Positions 21,320-30,286 of a stretch of DNA of 64,000 nucleotides are shown here, in pieces (position 1 is the first letter of the stretch; the number at the start of each line of letters is the position of its first letter). A program made the translations under genes and the position numbers. Below the pieces are notes generated by a model. The model was given only the letters and a program-made list of their open reading frames with translations. It was not told where the DNA came from and ran no database searches. The stretch comes from Purpureocillium takamizusanense (Eukaryota > Ascomycota > Sordariomycetes > Hypocreales > Ophiocordycipitaceae), in the NCBI RefSeq assembly GCF_022605165.1, contig NC_063081.1:124001-188000 (forward strand), in the 5' to 3' direction.

Positions 21320-22130
21320 TATCATGAAGCATATGACTCAATTGCTAAATAGGAAATGGATGGCAGCGCATGACAGCCGCGGCGGAGATGTTTGCTATAG
21401 CATGCTGAAAGCTATGCCTTGAGGAACAGAGTGACGAGAGGTTTTCTAGGGGGACAAGTTCGCGGCCTCCTATTGGTGAGCTTCTTGATCGCCTATTCAT
21501 CAATAAGGAACCAATTGTAGAGAGCTAGAGTCAAGTCTACTGAGGCCGGGAGCTGAGGCCGGAGCCAGCGCCGATACCTTTAAGCTAGCTCAACTACCAA
21601 ATTGCCAGAGGCCGAAGCCAACGCCGACACCTCTAAGCTTGCTTGAGTGCTAAAGGCTAGGGCCGATGCCTATTCTAAGGTAACAATTAAGGCGGCTAAG
21701 ATCGTTCCTCAAGGTGTTTCTTACGCAAGGCCAGCATCGCGGCCGAGCGGCTCCCCTATATCTCGCATGCGCTATAATGCGCACTTGATTGGACCAGACG
21801 CGCCCAAACCGAGCGCTTGCCGCTTGCATGACAGGACTCACCGTCCACTCGACAAGCCAACAGCATGGCCTGTTGTTCAGGATTGTAACAGAGATAACCA
21901 TATTCATGCCTTTGATTGGGTTTCATTCCGACTACGCGCTTCTAGGGCGCCAACGATCGATCAGAAAGGTAGATAGCGATGCCATCCATGAAATATAAGT
22001 ACGATCAATACCCAACGACGAGTGAGCAAATGCGCAACAGAAAACCACTGCATCAATTTACAGCAGTCCTTCTCGTGCATTGTCGAGCTCCATCCGCCGA
22101 ACGTACATTTTACTTCTTCAACACAGAATA
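21320..22130. other. Intergenic with a short tandem duplication
   Basis: No gene recognised. At about 21555-21660 two units of 53 bp (GAGGCCGGAGCCAGCGCCGA... and GAGGCCGAAGCCAACGCCGA...) lie head to tail, with a weak third. The remainder is unremarkable and presumably includes the promoter of the small gene that follows. Confidence 0.6.
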
Positions 22131-22599
22131 ATGGTCCTTTACGTGAATTTAATTGCGTACCATGACCAAGGTCGACGACGGGCTCCTGCGCACTGGGCCG
22201 TCTTGGTAACGGACCAAGAGGACACACAAGATGGAACTGTTTACCACGCGATCGGGTCTCCATTTCACGGATATACCCCGGAAATTAAAAGAAACTACAA
22301 CCTAGCCGGAACAAAGAGGCGCCATACGATGATTCTCCTGGGGTACCTGGATGACGCTTGGTTCAACTATCTGGACGACATATCCGCCTCCGTCCCAGCA
22401 CCGGGGATGAGCCCCAATCCCCTCGACCCTTTTGCAGTAATAATATACTTCGGTTATTTGCTGTAGCGCGGTTCGCTGACAACCAATTTAGGGAGAAAAT
22501 TGTCAACATTGGGTTCGGGACTTCGTTCAAGCGTTGATCGATCAAGGTGGGATAGATCCTTCGGCCCAGGACTATCTTCAGACAGCGCCGGCGGAATGA
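22131..22599 (+). CDS. Small protein with LRAT/NlpC-P60-like His...Asn-Cys signature
   Basis: Two exons, 22131-22436 and 22492-22599, with a 55-bp intron (GTAATA...TTTAG), giving 137 residues. Without splicing the frame ends in intron sequence; spliced, it reads LDPFA+GENCQHWVRDFVQALIDQG. The N-terminal half has RRRAPAHWAVLVTD and GTVYHAIGSPFHGY. This order, a His in H-W-A near the N-terminus and a Cys in N-C-Q-H-W followed by a helix, is that of permuted papain-fold proteins (LRAT, HRASLS and NlpC/P60 relatives, whose Cys motif is NCEHF). That suggests a thiol acyltransferase, hydrolase or protease, but the match is to pattern only. I know similar unnamed proteins to be scattered through ascomycete genomes. 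It lies between two APH-type kinases. Confidence 0.68.
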
Positions 22600-23355
22600 A
22601 CTCCCAGTAGATGGATTGCGACGGTATGTTGAGTGGAAATGATCCGATTTACCGTTCACTTCAACTGCACGAAGCAAGTTCGGGTGCGAACTCGAAAGTG
22701 GCAGGTAGCAATTTGAGGTTGGCCGACAGAAATATATGCTAGTTGGCAAGCCTGTCTTTTGGCGCTTGTCATGTGTGTGGCGTGCTGTCTATGTGGTGTG
22801 GCCTTGTCCCGCATGCTGCTGACACACCTGGGCCTTCACGAGGTGCATTACCATAGGGGACGCATGATGGCTCGTGGAGGCCGTTGCTATCAGAAGCGGG
22901 AGTGTTTCGCGTTGTCTAATGCTATATTGTTTTAAAAAATTCGCACCCGCTGGTGACGATGTTTTTCCGGTGTTGTCGATAACTATAAACCGTGCCTATT
23001 CTAATACTCTTTCATATAGTCTACTAGAAGGTAATAAACCGATCGGGGCCGGGAGACTTTATGGTTCCGTGCTGGTATTGGCGGTGGTTGCCTCGTTGCC
23101 TGGCGAGCGACGGTGTCAAATTAGCGCCCGTGCGGAGAGGCATCCCTTGCCTTTCTTCCTCAAGAACGGGCTCCAGTAGCATACGACTTAACCCAATCTA
23201 CCTGCTTGCTTGACCGCAGCGCCATCGCTTAAGCGGTGAGAATCGAACATCCAGGAGGGGCGCCTGCTTGTCGACGCTGCCATGGGAGCTGGAATGCAGA
23301 CGCTCTGAGCTTCCCCTGGCCAGCTGTTTATCACCCATGCCCCCCCTTCGTCGAC
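22600..23355. other. Intergenic; right end duplicated at 18.9 kb
   Basis: No gene seen. The part from about 23130 onward is the source-like partner of the truncated copy at 18890-19077, so the duplication included sequence upstream of the kinase start as well as coding sequence. Confidence 0.6.
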
Positions 23356-24898
23356 ATGCCGACTACGCTGAACCTCGCAGGGCAGGGCCCCGTCACCCTC
23401 GACTGGGCCCTCGCCGAGGAGAGAGATGTCATTGACTGGGCGAGCTACAGGCCTGCGGCCGACAGACTCATTCAGGACCTTTGGTCGCAAAAGGACACGA
23501 TCGAGGCGCTCATCAGATACCACATGTGCCTGACCAAGCGAGATGACTGCGTCGTGCTCCCACCGCAGCACTGGATTCAAGGTGCCTTCAACATGTGCAT
23601 TTTCGCCGAGATCACATACGGCGGCAGCGCAAAAAGTGGCAATACCCGCAGAGTGGTCTTTCGCTGTCCTATGCCACATAAACTTGCAGAGGCTCGATCT
23701 CCCGGGACTATTGATGAGAAGATGGGGTGCGAGATCGGGGCGTATGCTTGGGTTGAGGATCATTGCCCCGAGATTCCCTCGCCACACCTCTTTGGCTTTG
23801 GTTTGACCAACGGTCGACACTTCACCCACTCAAAGCATATGCCATTGCTGCCCCGGACTCTCCGACATTGCTGGCGCTTTATCCACTGGGTCTTTGGACT
23901 CCCGCTCCTCTCCCATTATGTACAGAACCATCCCAGCGGCAACCTGACTTCTGCATACATGCTGCTCGAATACCTTGGACCAGACACTGGTCGCATGCTC
24001 TCCGATACCTTTGGTGCTCAGTGGAGGGACGTGGAACGACGAAAGCGCCTATTTAGAGGCATGTCTCGAATCATGCTGTCGTTGGCCAAGATTCCACAGC
24101 CGAGGATCGGATCCTTTTGCTTCAACGACGACGGGACCATTACACTAACGAATCGGCCTCTCAGCTGTTCGACTATGATCCTAGAAAACGCCACCGGAGC
24201 CAGGTCGATGCAAAGAGGCGATACCTACACAAGCACCGACGCTTATGTTTCGGATATGCTTGACCTGCATGATCAACAGCTCTTATGCCAGCCAAATGCG
24301 ATTGTTGATGAAGGAGACTGTTATTTTCAAATGGCAATTAAGACTCTAATTCGGGTCTATTCTCATTCCTTCATTCGAAAGGAATTTCGTCAAGGCCCCT
24401 TCTTACTACAAACTAACCGACTTTCACGCCAGTAATCTACTAGTCGACGAGGAGTGGAATGTCACAGGCTTGATCGATCTTGAATGGATCTGTGCGCTTC
24501 CTCGCGAGATGCATTGTGTGCCGTACTGGCTTACCGGCTGCGCCATTGACGGACTCATAGACGAACACTCTGACGAGTTCGACAAGGTGCGAGAGGAGTT
24601 TATGCTCATATTTGGACAGGAAGAGCGGTTGATGCGTGCTCGTGCTCGTGACTTCTGTCTAACCAAGGTCATGCGAGAGACATGGGATTCACGGGGAGTG
24701 TGGTTTTGGTATTGCATATCTTCTGTCAACGCCATGTGCTTCCTTCTTGAAGCGAACATACTGCCAGCGGGATCCTTGGGGCCCGAGGCCGAGGGAGTTA
24801 TATCCAAGTTCTGGTGTCGGGATTCGCGAGCTGTTGTGAAGGCAAAATTGGAGGATCGCAAGGCATACGATGAGGAGCTTCGCAAATTGTTTCGGTAG
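23356..24898 (+). pseudogene. APH-type phosphotransferase with a one-base frameshift in the catalytic loop
   Basis: A long fungal phosphotransferase-family reading frame starts at MPTTLNLAGQ (23356) and runs through PQHWIQGAFNMCIFAEI, SAYMLLEYLGPDTGRMLSD, PRIGSFCFNDDGTITLTNRPLS and the GPFLLQ segment. At 24410-24412 a run of three A (CTACAAACTAACC) contains one base too many. The original frame then stops within six codons, while the next frame continues exactly where the family would: LTDFHASNLLVDEEWNVTGL and IDLEWICALPREM, the catalytic loop and metal-binding segment, to an end at 24898. No intron fits the junction. The break is either a genuine null mutation or a homopolymer sequencing error. 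The alternative start at 23236 would add 40 codons of unlikely sequence. A truncated second copy lies at 18.9 kb. Confidence 0.78.
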
Positions 24899-25382
24899 GT
24901 ACATACATGCAAGAGCCTAGGCACTAGTCTGGTGCTGGTGCTGGTGCTGGTGCCGGTGCTTCGACTAGCGAAGACCTGCCTGGGGAAAGTGCCGAATGTG
25001 TGTGCCCAGAGAAGTGGGAGGCGTGGTCACCATTTGAAGTCCCGCTGCACGCCAACATGGGTCCAAAGCTCGCCATCGCCATGCCATCACCACTAGTCAA
25101 TTGACTACTAGCTAGGAAGCAGCGCCCTCGGCACCGAGATCCGGTCAGCGACGGATCTCGCCCTCGATGTGATCTTGTAGATACAATACCATACAGTTCA
25201 AAGAGGTACCTTGTGATTGACCAGCGGTATTAGTCTGTATACTAGTAAGAGTTAAGCAGCAAGTAGTATAAGTAGATCAAGTTTGGCTTGACTATATCCT
25301 CACGCGAGCTGCCCCGTGAGGAGTCCTAACATCTCAAGCTCTTTGGCTTACCCCGTGTATAAGAAAGTCCACCATCACCACA
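24899..25382. other. Intergenic with GGTGCT hexamer repeat
   Basis: Between the broken kinase and the secreted-protein gene. A CTGGTG/GGTGCT repeat occupies about 24930-24960. The last ~100 bp probably hold the promoter and leader of the secreted protein. Confidence 0.6.
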
Positions 25383-26210
25383 ATGATAGCCCAACTCTCC
25401 GCCATCATCGCCCTGGTGCTCCTCAGCACTGCCTCCGCCACCTCCCCAAACTTCCGCATCTTCGACAGCACCGCATACACCAACACCTCCATCGGCTACG
25501 CAACCTCCAACATCAACTGGATCCCAAACTACGTCTGCAGCCCCCTGGTGGAAGGAGGTGCGCTCCCCTCGGCGACCCAATGGCAGGCCATCGTCCTCGA
25601 CTGGAACGTCCACCCGGGCTACCCCCTCGTGCTCGACTGCGAAAACGTCTATCTCACCTCCGCGTCCACGGCAGACCGCAACCTCGAGGTGATGAAGACG
25701 CTGCAGACGTGGGCGGCCGACGTCCTCCCCGAGGGCCAGATCATCGGCTGGTACGGCCTCTCGGGAAACACGGCGGCGTCGCTCTACCGGCACTACAGGA
25801 GCCTCATTGCCAACCACAGCAATCATGCCTTTTTTCCCTCGGCGTACACCTTTTCCAGTAGCCTGGCCACGTGGAACACGTCGCTCAACGCCGTCATTGG
25901 CAAGGTCAAGGCCATTGACGCCTCGCTGCCCGTGTGGCCGTTTGTCTGGCCGCAGTACCACAACAGCCCCTACGACTTCTACCCGGTTGATCTCTGGCAG
26001 AGCCAGCTCCAGGTGCTGGCTGGGAACAGGGACGTCGACGGCTTCGTGATATGGGGTGGCAAGAACCACCAGGTGTGTGGCGATGCGTGCCAGGCAGTCG
26101 CGGGCAGGCAGCCGTGGCTGGGCACGACGAGGTCGTTTCTCAAGACACTATACGGAGTATATGGTGGGCAGCCACAGCGAAGCGGCGGCCAGGTCTTTAC
26201 CGGGGCATGA
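25383..26210 (+). CDS. Secreted protein, TIM-barrel glycosidase-like, unknown family
   Basis: Single exon, 275 residues. A strong signal peptide (MIAQLSAIIALVLLSTASA) is followed by a globular domain with several N-glycosylation sites (NTS, NHS, NTS). Alternating strand-like segments with acidic ends (IVLDWN, PLVLDCENVYL, IIGWYGLSGN, PVWPFVWPQYH, VDGFVIWGG) resemble the beta-strands of a TIM-barrel glycoside hydrolase such as the hyaluronidase group, but I cannot assign a family. Two Cys near the end (QVCGDACQ) could pair. There is no anchor, so it is predicted to be extracellular. Codon use is like that of core genes, unlike the decayed segment to its left. Catalytic acid residues would be the D-x-E of LDCENVYL if it is an enzyme. 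Confidence 0.7.
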   Translation: MIAQLSAIIALVLLSTASATSPNFRIFDSTAYTNTSIGYATSNINWIPNYVCSPLVEGGALPSATQWQAIVLDWNVHPGYPLVLDCENVYLTSASTADRNLEVMKTLQTWAADVLPEGQIIGWYGLSGNTAASLYRHYRSLIANHSNHAFFPSAYTFSSSLATWNTSLNAVIGKVKAIDASLPVWPFVWPQYHNSPYDFYPVDLWQSQLQVLAGNRDVDGFVIWGGKNHQVCGDACQAVAGRQPWLGTTRSFLKTLYGVYGGQPQRSGGQVFTGA

Positions 26211-26415
26211 ACCGGCGGTCGCTCCGAAAGGCTGATGTACGTGATGCGACATGAGTAGCTGTGGCGCATACATGTATTCGTCGTATCTATGATGGTAGCG
26301 ACCGTGTCTCGCTTCGTATTACACATTATCACGCTGTATCATGTGCAGTAATCACCATGATGGCGCATCAACCCCCTCGCCATTTGGTATGTATCGCTGC
26401 CATCGAAATCTGCAC

Positions 26416-27085
26416 TCAAACATCCTGCGCTTTGGCGGTGGCGGCAAACGCCCGCTTGACGGCCTTGTTGTACTTGTGCGTTTCGACGCACGCCGTCACA
26501 AACAGGCCGAAGCGGATGATCCTGTCCACCATGATATTAGCGCTGGAAAATCACTCAGCCGCGGGCCGGCGGACTCGAGGATGCTCACGTCGCAAGACTT
26601 CCCAGGACGAGGGCACCCGTAGTAAAGCCTCGCACCTCGTCCGCCATCTTCTGATCCCTGGGGTATTCCTCGTTGGTCCACGCCGTCCAAAGCACCGACG
26701 TGAAGACGATGACGATGACGGATCCGAGCAGCAGGATGAGGTCGACGCCGACACAGGCGCCCGGGGGGATGCCTCGGCGGTTGTGGCGGACGAGCAGGCA
26801 GATGGTCTCTGCGACGTCCCACAGGAACGACGCGCCGGCCTGCATCGCCGACTATTAGCTCTCTCTCTCTTTCTCTCTCTCTCGATCTCAAACACGGCGA
26901 CGAGAAAAAAGACGTACCGGCGCACATAGTATGAGGATGGGCACGTAGTTGCCGCTGCTGGCGGGCTTGCCGAGGAGGATCAGGGCCACCATCCAGAGGA
27001 GGGCGGCGGCGATGCGCGACCCGAGCTTGGCCCTCCAGCGGCCCGCCGAGGCGAGCTCTTGGGGATACGCTTGATCCATGGCCAT
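26416..27085 (-). CDS. Small four-helix integral membrane protein
   Basis: Three exons on the minus strand (26918-27085, 26589-26839, 26416-26542) give 181 residues; introns are 78 bp and 46 bp. The joins restore hydrophobic helices: SRIAAALLWMVALILLG; then LILCAP+AGASFLWDVAETICLLV; then GVDLILLLGSVIVIVFTSVLW; then ALVLGSLAT+ANIMVDRIIRFGLFVTACVETH. Both ends are predicted cytosolic and the tail is basic. It looks like one of the many fungal four-helix (MARVEL-like) membrane proteins of unknown function. The start is MAMDQAYP (27085) or MDQAYP two codons later. The unspliced first exon would run into junk, which supports the introns. Confidence 0.7.
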
Positions 27086-28418
27086 TTTCGTGCGCGCGGG
27101 TAACGAACGGCCTGGCGGGAAATGGAAAAAGAAAGGGTTGACGTTGTTGTTCCTGACGAAGAAGCCGCTTGTGTTAGCGTTGTGTTGGAGCGAGACGCGG
27201 CAGCCAGCCCTTTTAAACAAGGAACGACTGGGCTTCACTTGCCACACACACACACACACACGCACACGCACACACACACACACAAAACACGGGCGAGAGA
27301 CATACGTCGTGTGTCGTGCTTGACCTGCACGCAGCAGCAGCAGCAGCAGCAGCAGCAAGCGTCACAGCGGTGCTATTGGCCCCAGGGCGATCATTGGTGA
27401 TCTGCAGCGGGCTGAGGCATCCTAGTGTCAGACCTGACGTATGCCAATGATGGCTAACGCAACGACGCCACCACCAGCACCACCACCCTTTTGCGTTTGC
27501 TCCTTCTCACTGCCTGTGTAGAGACTCCGCTCCCTGTAGATCACTGACGCGCGGGGGGGCGCGAGATGGATTTAAGCTCACGCTTAGTGGAAACGGCAGG
27601 GCGATCCCGCTGCTGCGCATGCACAGGCCGATGCTGAATCGGGTATCTGTGGCGTGCGCCATCGTCACGAGCCCAGGGGGACCTTTTTCTTTTTTTCGTC
27701 CCATGGCTTGATAGTGGCTGTGAAGCCCTCGGTTGCTTGGCATCTTGGTAGGTCGTTGTTAGTTGCTGCTGGGTCTTCGACTCCCCTCGCACATACATGG
27801 ATGGGCACATGCCACCATGGCTATTCCGCAGAAGGAGGATCCCGACGGTATTCGTATATTCCTTCAGGCTGTGTTTATTAGTGGACGCAGCATCTGACAG
27901 CGGCCGCAGACGGCATCAGCAAAAAAAAAAGGGGGGGGGGCGTCTGCCGTCGTGGGTATGTTGCTGCGGCTTGGGAGTTTAGAGCATGTTCATGAATATC
28001 ACCCACCACGCGTGCGCTTTCTGTCGTGCAGGCACCAGGCACTTGACCATTCGTCAGCCGACCAGCAGGAGGCACAACGACAAAACACGTCCATTCCCAG
28101 TCTCGTCTTGCCCAAGGTGCGCACCAGACCGACGTGGCTGCCAGCACGAGCAAGCCTCTGACTACACAGCATATCTCAACTGCCATCGTAACTACATAGT
28201 TTGCGTCACTTCAAACCAACCCCCAACACCTGGTCGCAAGCGCGGTTGCTGAATCAGTTGGGCTGTGCTGCTCCGAGGTGCCAGAGCTGATCCCCAAACT
28301 GCTGTAAAGAAAAAAAAAGGTCTCACCCATCTCAAACATCAACCCCTCTTGCAGACTTATTCACGGCCAAGGTTCTTGGATGACATTCTGCGCTCATTTT
28401 CATATACGCTACCCGCGC
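27086..28418. other. Intergenic, no gene seen
   Basis: About 1.3 kb between the membrane-protein start and the 3' end of the UNC93-like gene. Besides the CA and CAG microsatellites (separate entry) there is a mixed A/G run near 27919-27940; no coding signal. Confidence 0.6.
27243..27358. repeat. (CA)n and (CAG)n microsatellites
   Basis: CA-rich tract at about 27243-27285 and a CAG tract of about eight units at about 27333-27358, both upstream of the small membrane protein's start. Confidence 0.85.
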
Positions 28419-29861
28419 CTATACGTGAACCTTATCCTCCACAGCCTTTTCGACATTGACACTCTCGTCCTCGGCCCCCTCCCCCTCCGGCTCATCATGG
28501 TCGCGCAGCGCCAGCACGGTAGGGATCGCAACCAGCAGACTGCCAATGCTCAGCCCCCAATTCATGGCCAGCTGCGTCATAGCCGAGTATCCCTCGGCGT
28601 TGATCCTCCAGGCCATGGAGCCGCCCGCGGGCTTCAAGGCCGAGTAGGCACCCACGACGACGGCGTTGACGACGGGGCTGCCGCGCGACTGCGCGCCGAT
28701 GATCCAGTAGCAGTACGCCTGCCAGAAGGAGTCGTAGGCGCCGTAGAAGAAGTACAGGAACATGGGGCCCAGGAAGACGCTCCCGTCTGTATAGTCAGTG
28801 TCCTGCTTGTGGCCGCCGTGAAGACGCAGCCGCTCGTCGTTCCACAGCTGAAACTTGTAGCCGCCGCCCCAGATGGCCATGCCCGTGACCAAGAGCACCG
28901 TCCAGCCGGCCAGGGCGCGGGCCCTCTTGCCGCTGCCGAGACTCAGACGCCCCTTGTAGTCGAGCACCAGGCCCATGAGCAGTCCGCCAAACATCTGCGC
29001 GATCCAGTACAGCGCGCCGTTGAGGGAGCGCGTCCGCAGGTCAAATGTCTGGCCGTTGACGTTGTTCTGCTGGTACGAGTAAAAGACGTTTGCGTTGAAG
29101 AACATGGGGTACAGGCACGCGACGCGCCAGTCGAGCACCGCGATGCTCGCCGTCTGCCGCGCCGACGCGCGCAGGTTCGCCCAGGTGACGGCCTTGGACT
29201 CCCGCGCGATGCGCTCCCCCGCGTACCTCGCGGACAGCGCCTCGGTCGAGCAGACGAGCGCCGAGAGCGCCCAGCCGAAGAGCATGACGACTATATACGC
29301 GACGTACGTCGAGTCCGTGACGGTGCCCGACGTGGAGCGAAAGTTGAGGCCGAAGCTGGCGAGCGAGCCGATGGCGCCGCCGAGGTTGAAGACGACCCAG
29401 AAGAGGCCAATGGCCCGCCCGCGCGTGCCCTCGTCCGTGTAGGTCACCATGACGGTGCCCTGCGCGACCCAGAAAAAGGCCGCGCCCACGCCCAGCAGGG
29501 CGCCCGCCGCGATGACAAAGGCGCCGTCGTGGGTGCGGTTGAAGTTGAGCAGCGAGCCGGCGTAGAGCGCGTACGTCCAGCCGCCCAGCAGGAGGGACAG
29601 CCGCGGGCCCAGGTACTTGTAAAAGGCGCCGACGAGGACGAGGGCGGCCCCCGCGGTGCAGGCGTGCGTGGCGACGTTGGAGTTGGCTGCGACGGTGCCG
29701 TCGACCTGGCCGGATCCGCCCATGCCGGTGAGGGCATTGTACATGCCCGGGTTGCAGAAGGATATGAGAGAGATGAGGACAATCTGCGTCCACGGATCGT
29801 GGAGGAGCCTCTTTGCCCTGGAGGCCGTAGGCGGAGCGAGGCCGTCTGCTTCGGCGACCAT
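28419..29861 (-). CDS. UNC93-like major facilitator transporter
   Basis: Single-exon 480-residue membrane protein of the fungal UNC-93/DUF895 branch of the major facilitator superfamily. Diagnostic segments are IVLISLISFCNPGMYNALTGMGGSG at helix 1, GTVMVTYTDEGTRGRAIGLFW around helices 4-5 with a short basic loop, and FYSYQQNNVNGQTFDLRTRSLN, followed by the late YFFYGAYDSFWQAYCYWIIGAQS. About eleven to twelve helices can be counted. N- and C-termini are cytosolic and acidic at the C-end. Fungal members are thought to sit in the plasma membrane or vacuole, and their cargo is unknown. It faces the etherase-kinase gene head to head (about 425 bp between starts), so co-regulation and uptake of that enzyme's sugar substrate is an attractive but untested idea. 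Confidence 0.88.
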   Translation of the reverse strand: MVAEADGLAPPTASRAKRLLHDPWTQIVLISLISFCNPGMYNALTGMGGSGQVDGTVAANSNVATHACTAGAALVLVGAFYKYLGPRLSLLLGGWTYALYAGSLLNFNRTHDGAFVIAAGALLGVGAAFFWVAQGTVMVTYTDEGTRGRAIGLFWVVFNLGGAIGSLASFGLNFRSTSGTVTDSTYVAYIVVMLFGWALSALVCSTEALSARYAGERIARESKAVTWANLRASARQTASIAVLDWRVACLYPMFFNANVFYSYQQNNVNGQTFDLRTRSLNGALYWIAQMFGGLLMGLVLDYKGRLSLGSGKRARALAGWTVLLVTGMAIWGGGYKFQLWNDERLRLHGGHKQDTDYTDGSVFLGPMFLYFFYGAYDSFWQAYCYWIIGAQSRGSPVVNAVVVGAYSALKPAGGSMAWRINAEGYSAMTQLAMNWGLSIGSLLVAIPTVLALRDHDEPEGEGAEDESVNVEKAVEDKVHV

Positions 29862-30286
29862 GGTGACAGCACAGGAGGGTGAAAAGGGGTATGTAGTCGT
29901 ATTGATGGGGAGGAGGAAAGGGGGCCGTCACAAGACTATGGTCCTCGCATCAGGCTCATGCCACTTTCCAAGGTCGCTTGTGATGCGCTCGGGGCCCTTT
30001 AAGTTTCAACGCATGCATGTAACCAGCCTTACCCCTACGTCCATCTCGCGAAGAGCAGTTGGCGGGGATGACGCCGGATCGCGGCACCGAGATCCGTCCG
30101 GCCTCAACAACCCCAGCCGGAAGAGATGCCGAGCCCTCGCCGCGGCCGGAGCACGCAAGACCCCAAGTCGATAGATTTGGAAAAAATGTTGTTGAGTAGA
30201 GGAAAATGGATAAAAGACGGCCGTATGGACGCTACTATTGGCAAAACCCCCGTTGCAAGCGCCCGCATACGATAACTACCCCTGCC
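29862..30286. promoter_or_regulatory. Divergent promoter region between transporter and etherase-kinase
   Basis: A 425-bp gap between two divergent start codons. Short in-frame extension of the rightward gene to an upstream ATG at 30206 is possible but its residues look like translated leader. No specific operator was recognised. Confidence 0.5.

Noticed and set aside
23230..23265. tRNA-like GTTCGATTC on the minus strand upstream of the broken kinase
   Set aside because: Flanking bases do not pair as a T-stem and the sequence is part of the duplicated kinase leader.
28380..29882. 500-residue open frame on the plus strand
   Set aside because: It is antisense to the UNC93-like transporter, which has clear helices and motifs; the plus frame is Arg/Val/Asp-rich without any family signature, an artefact of GC-rich codons.
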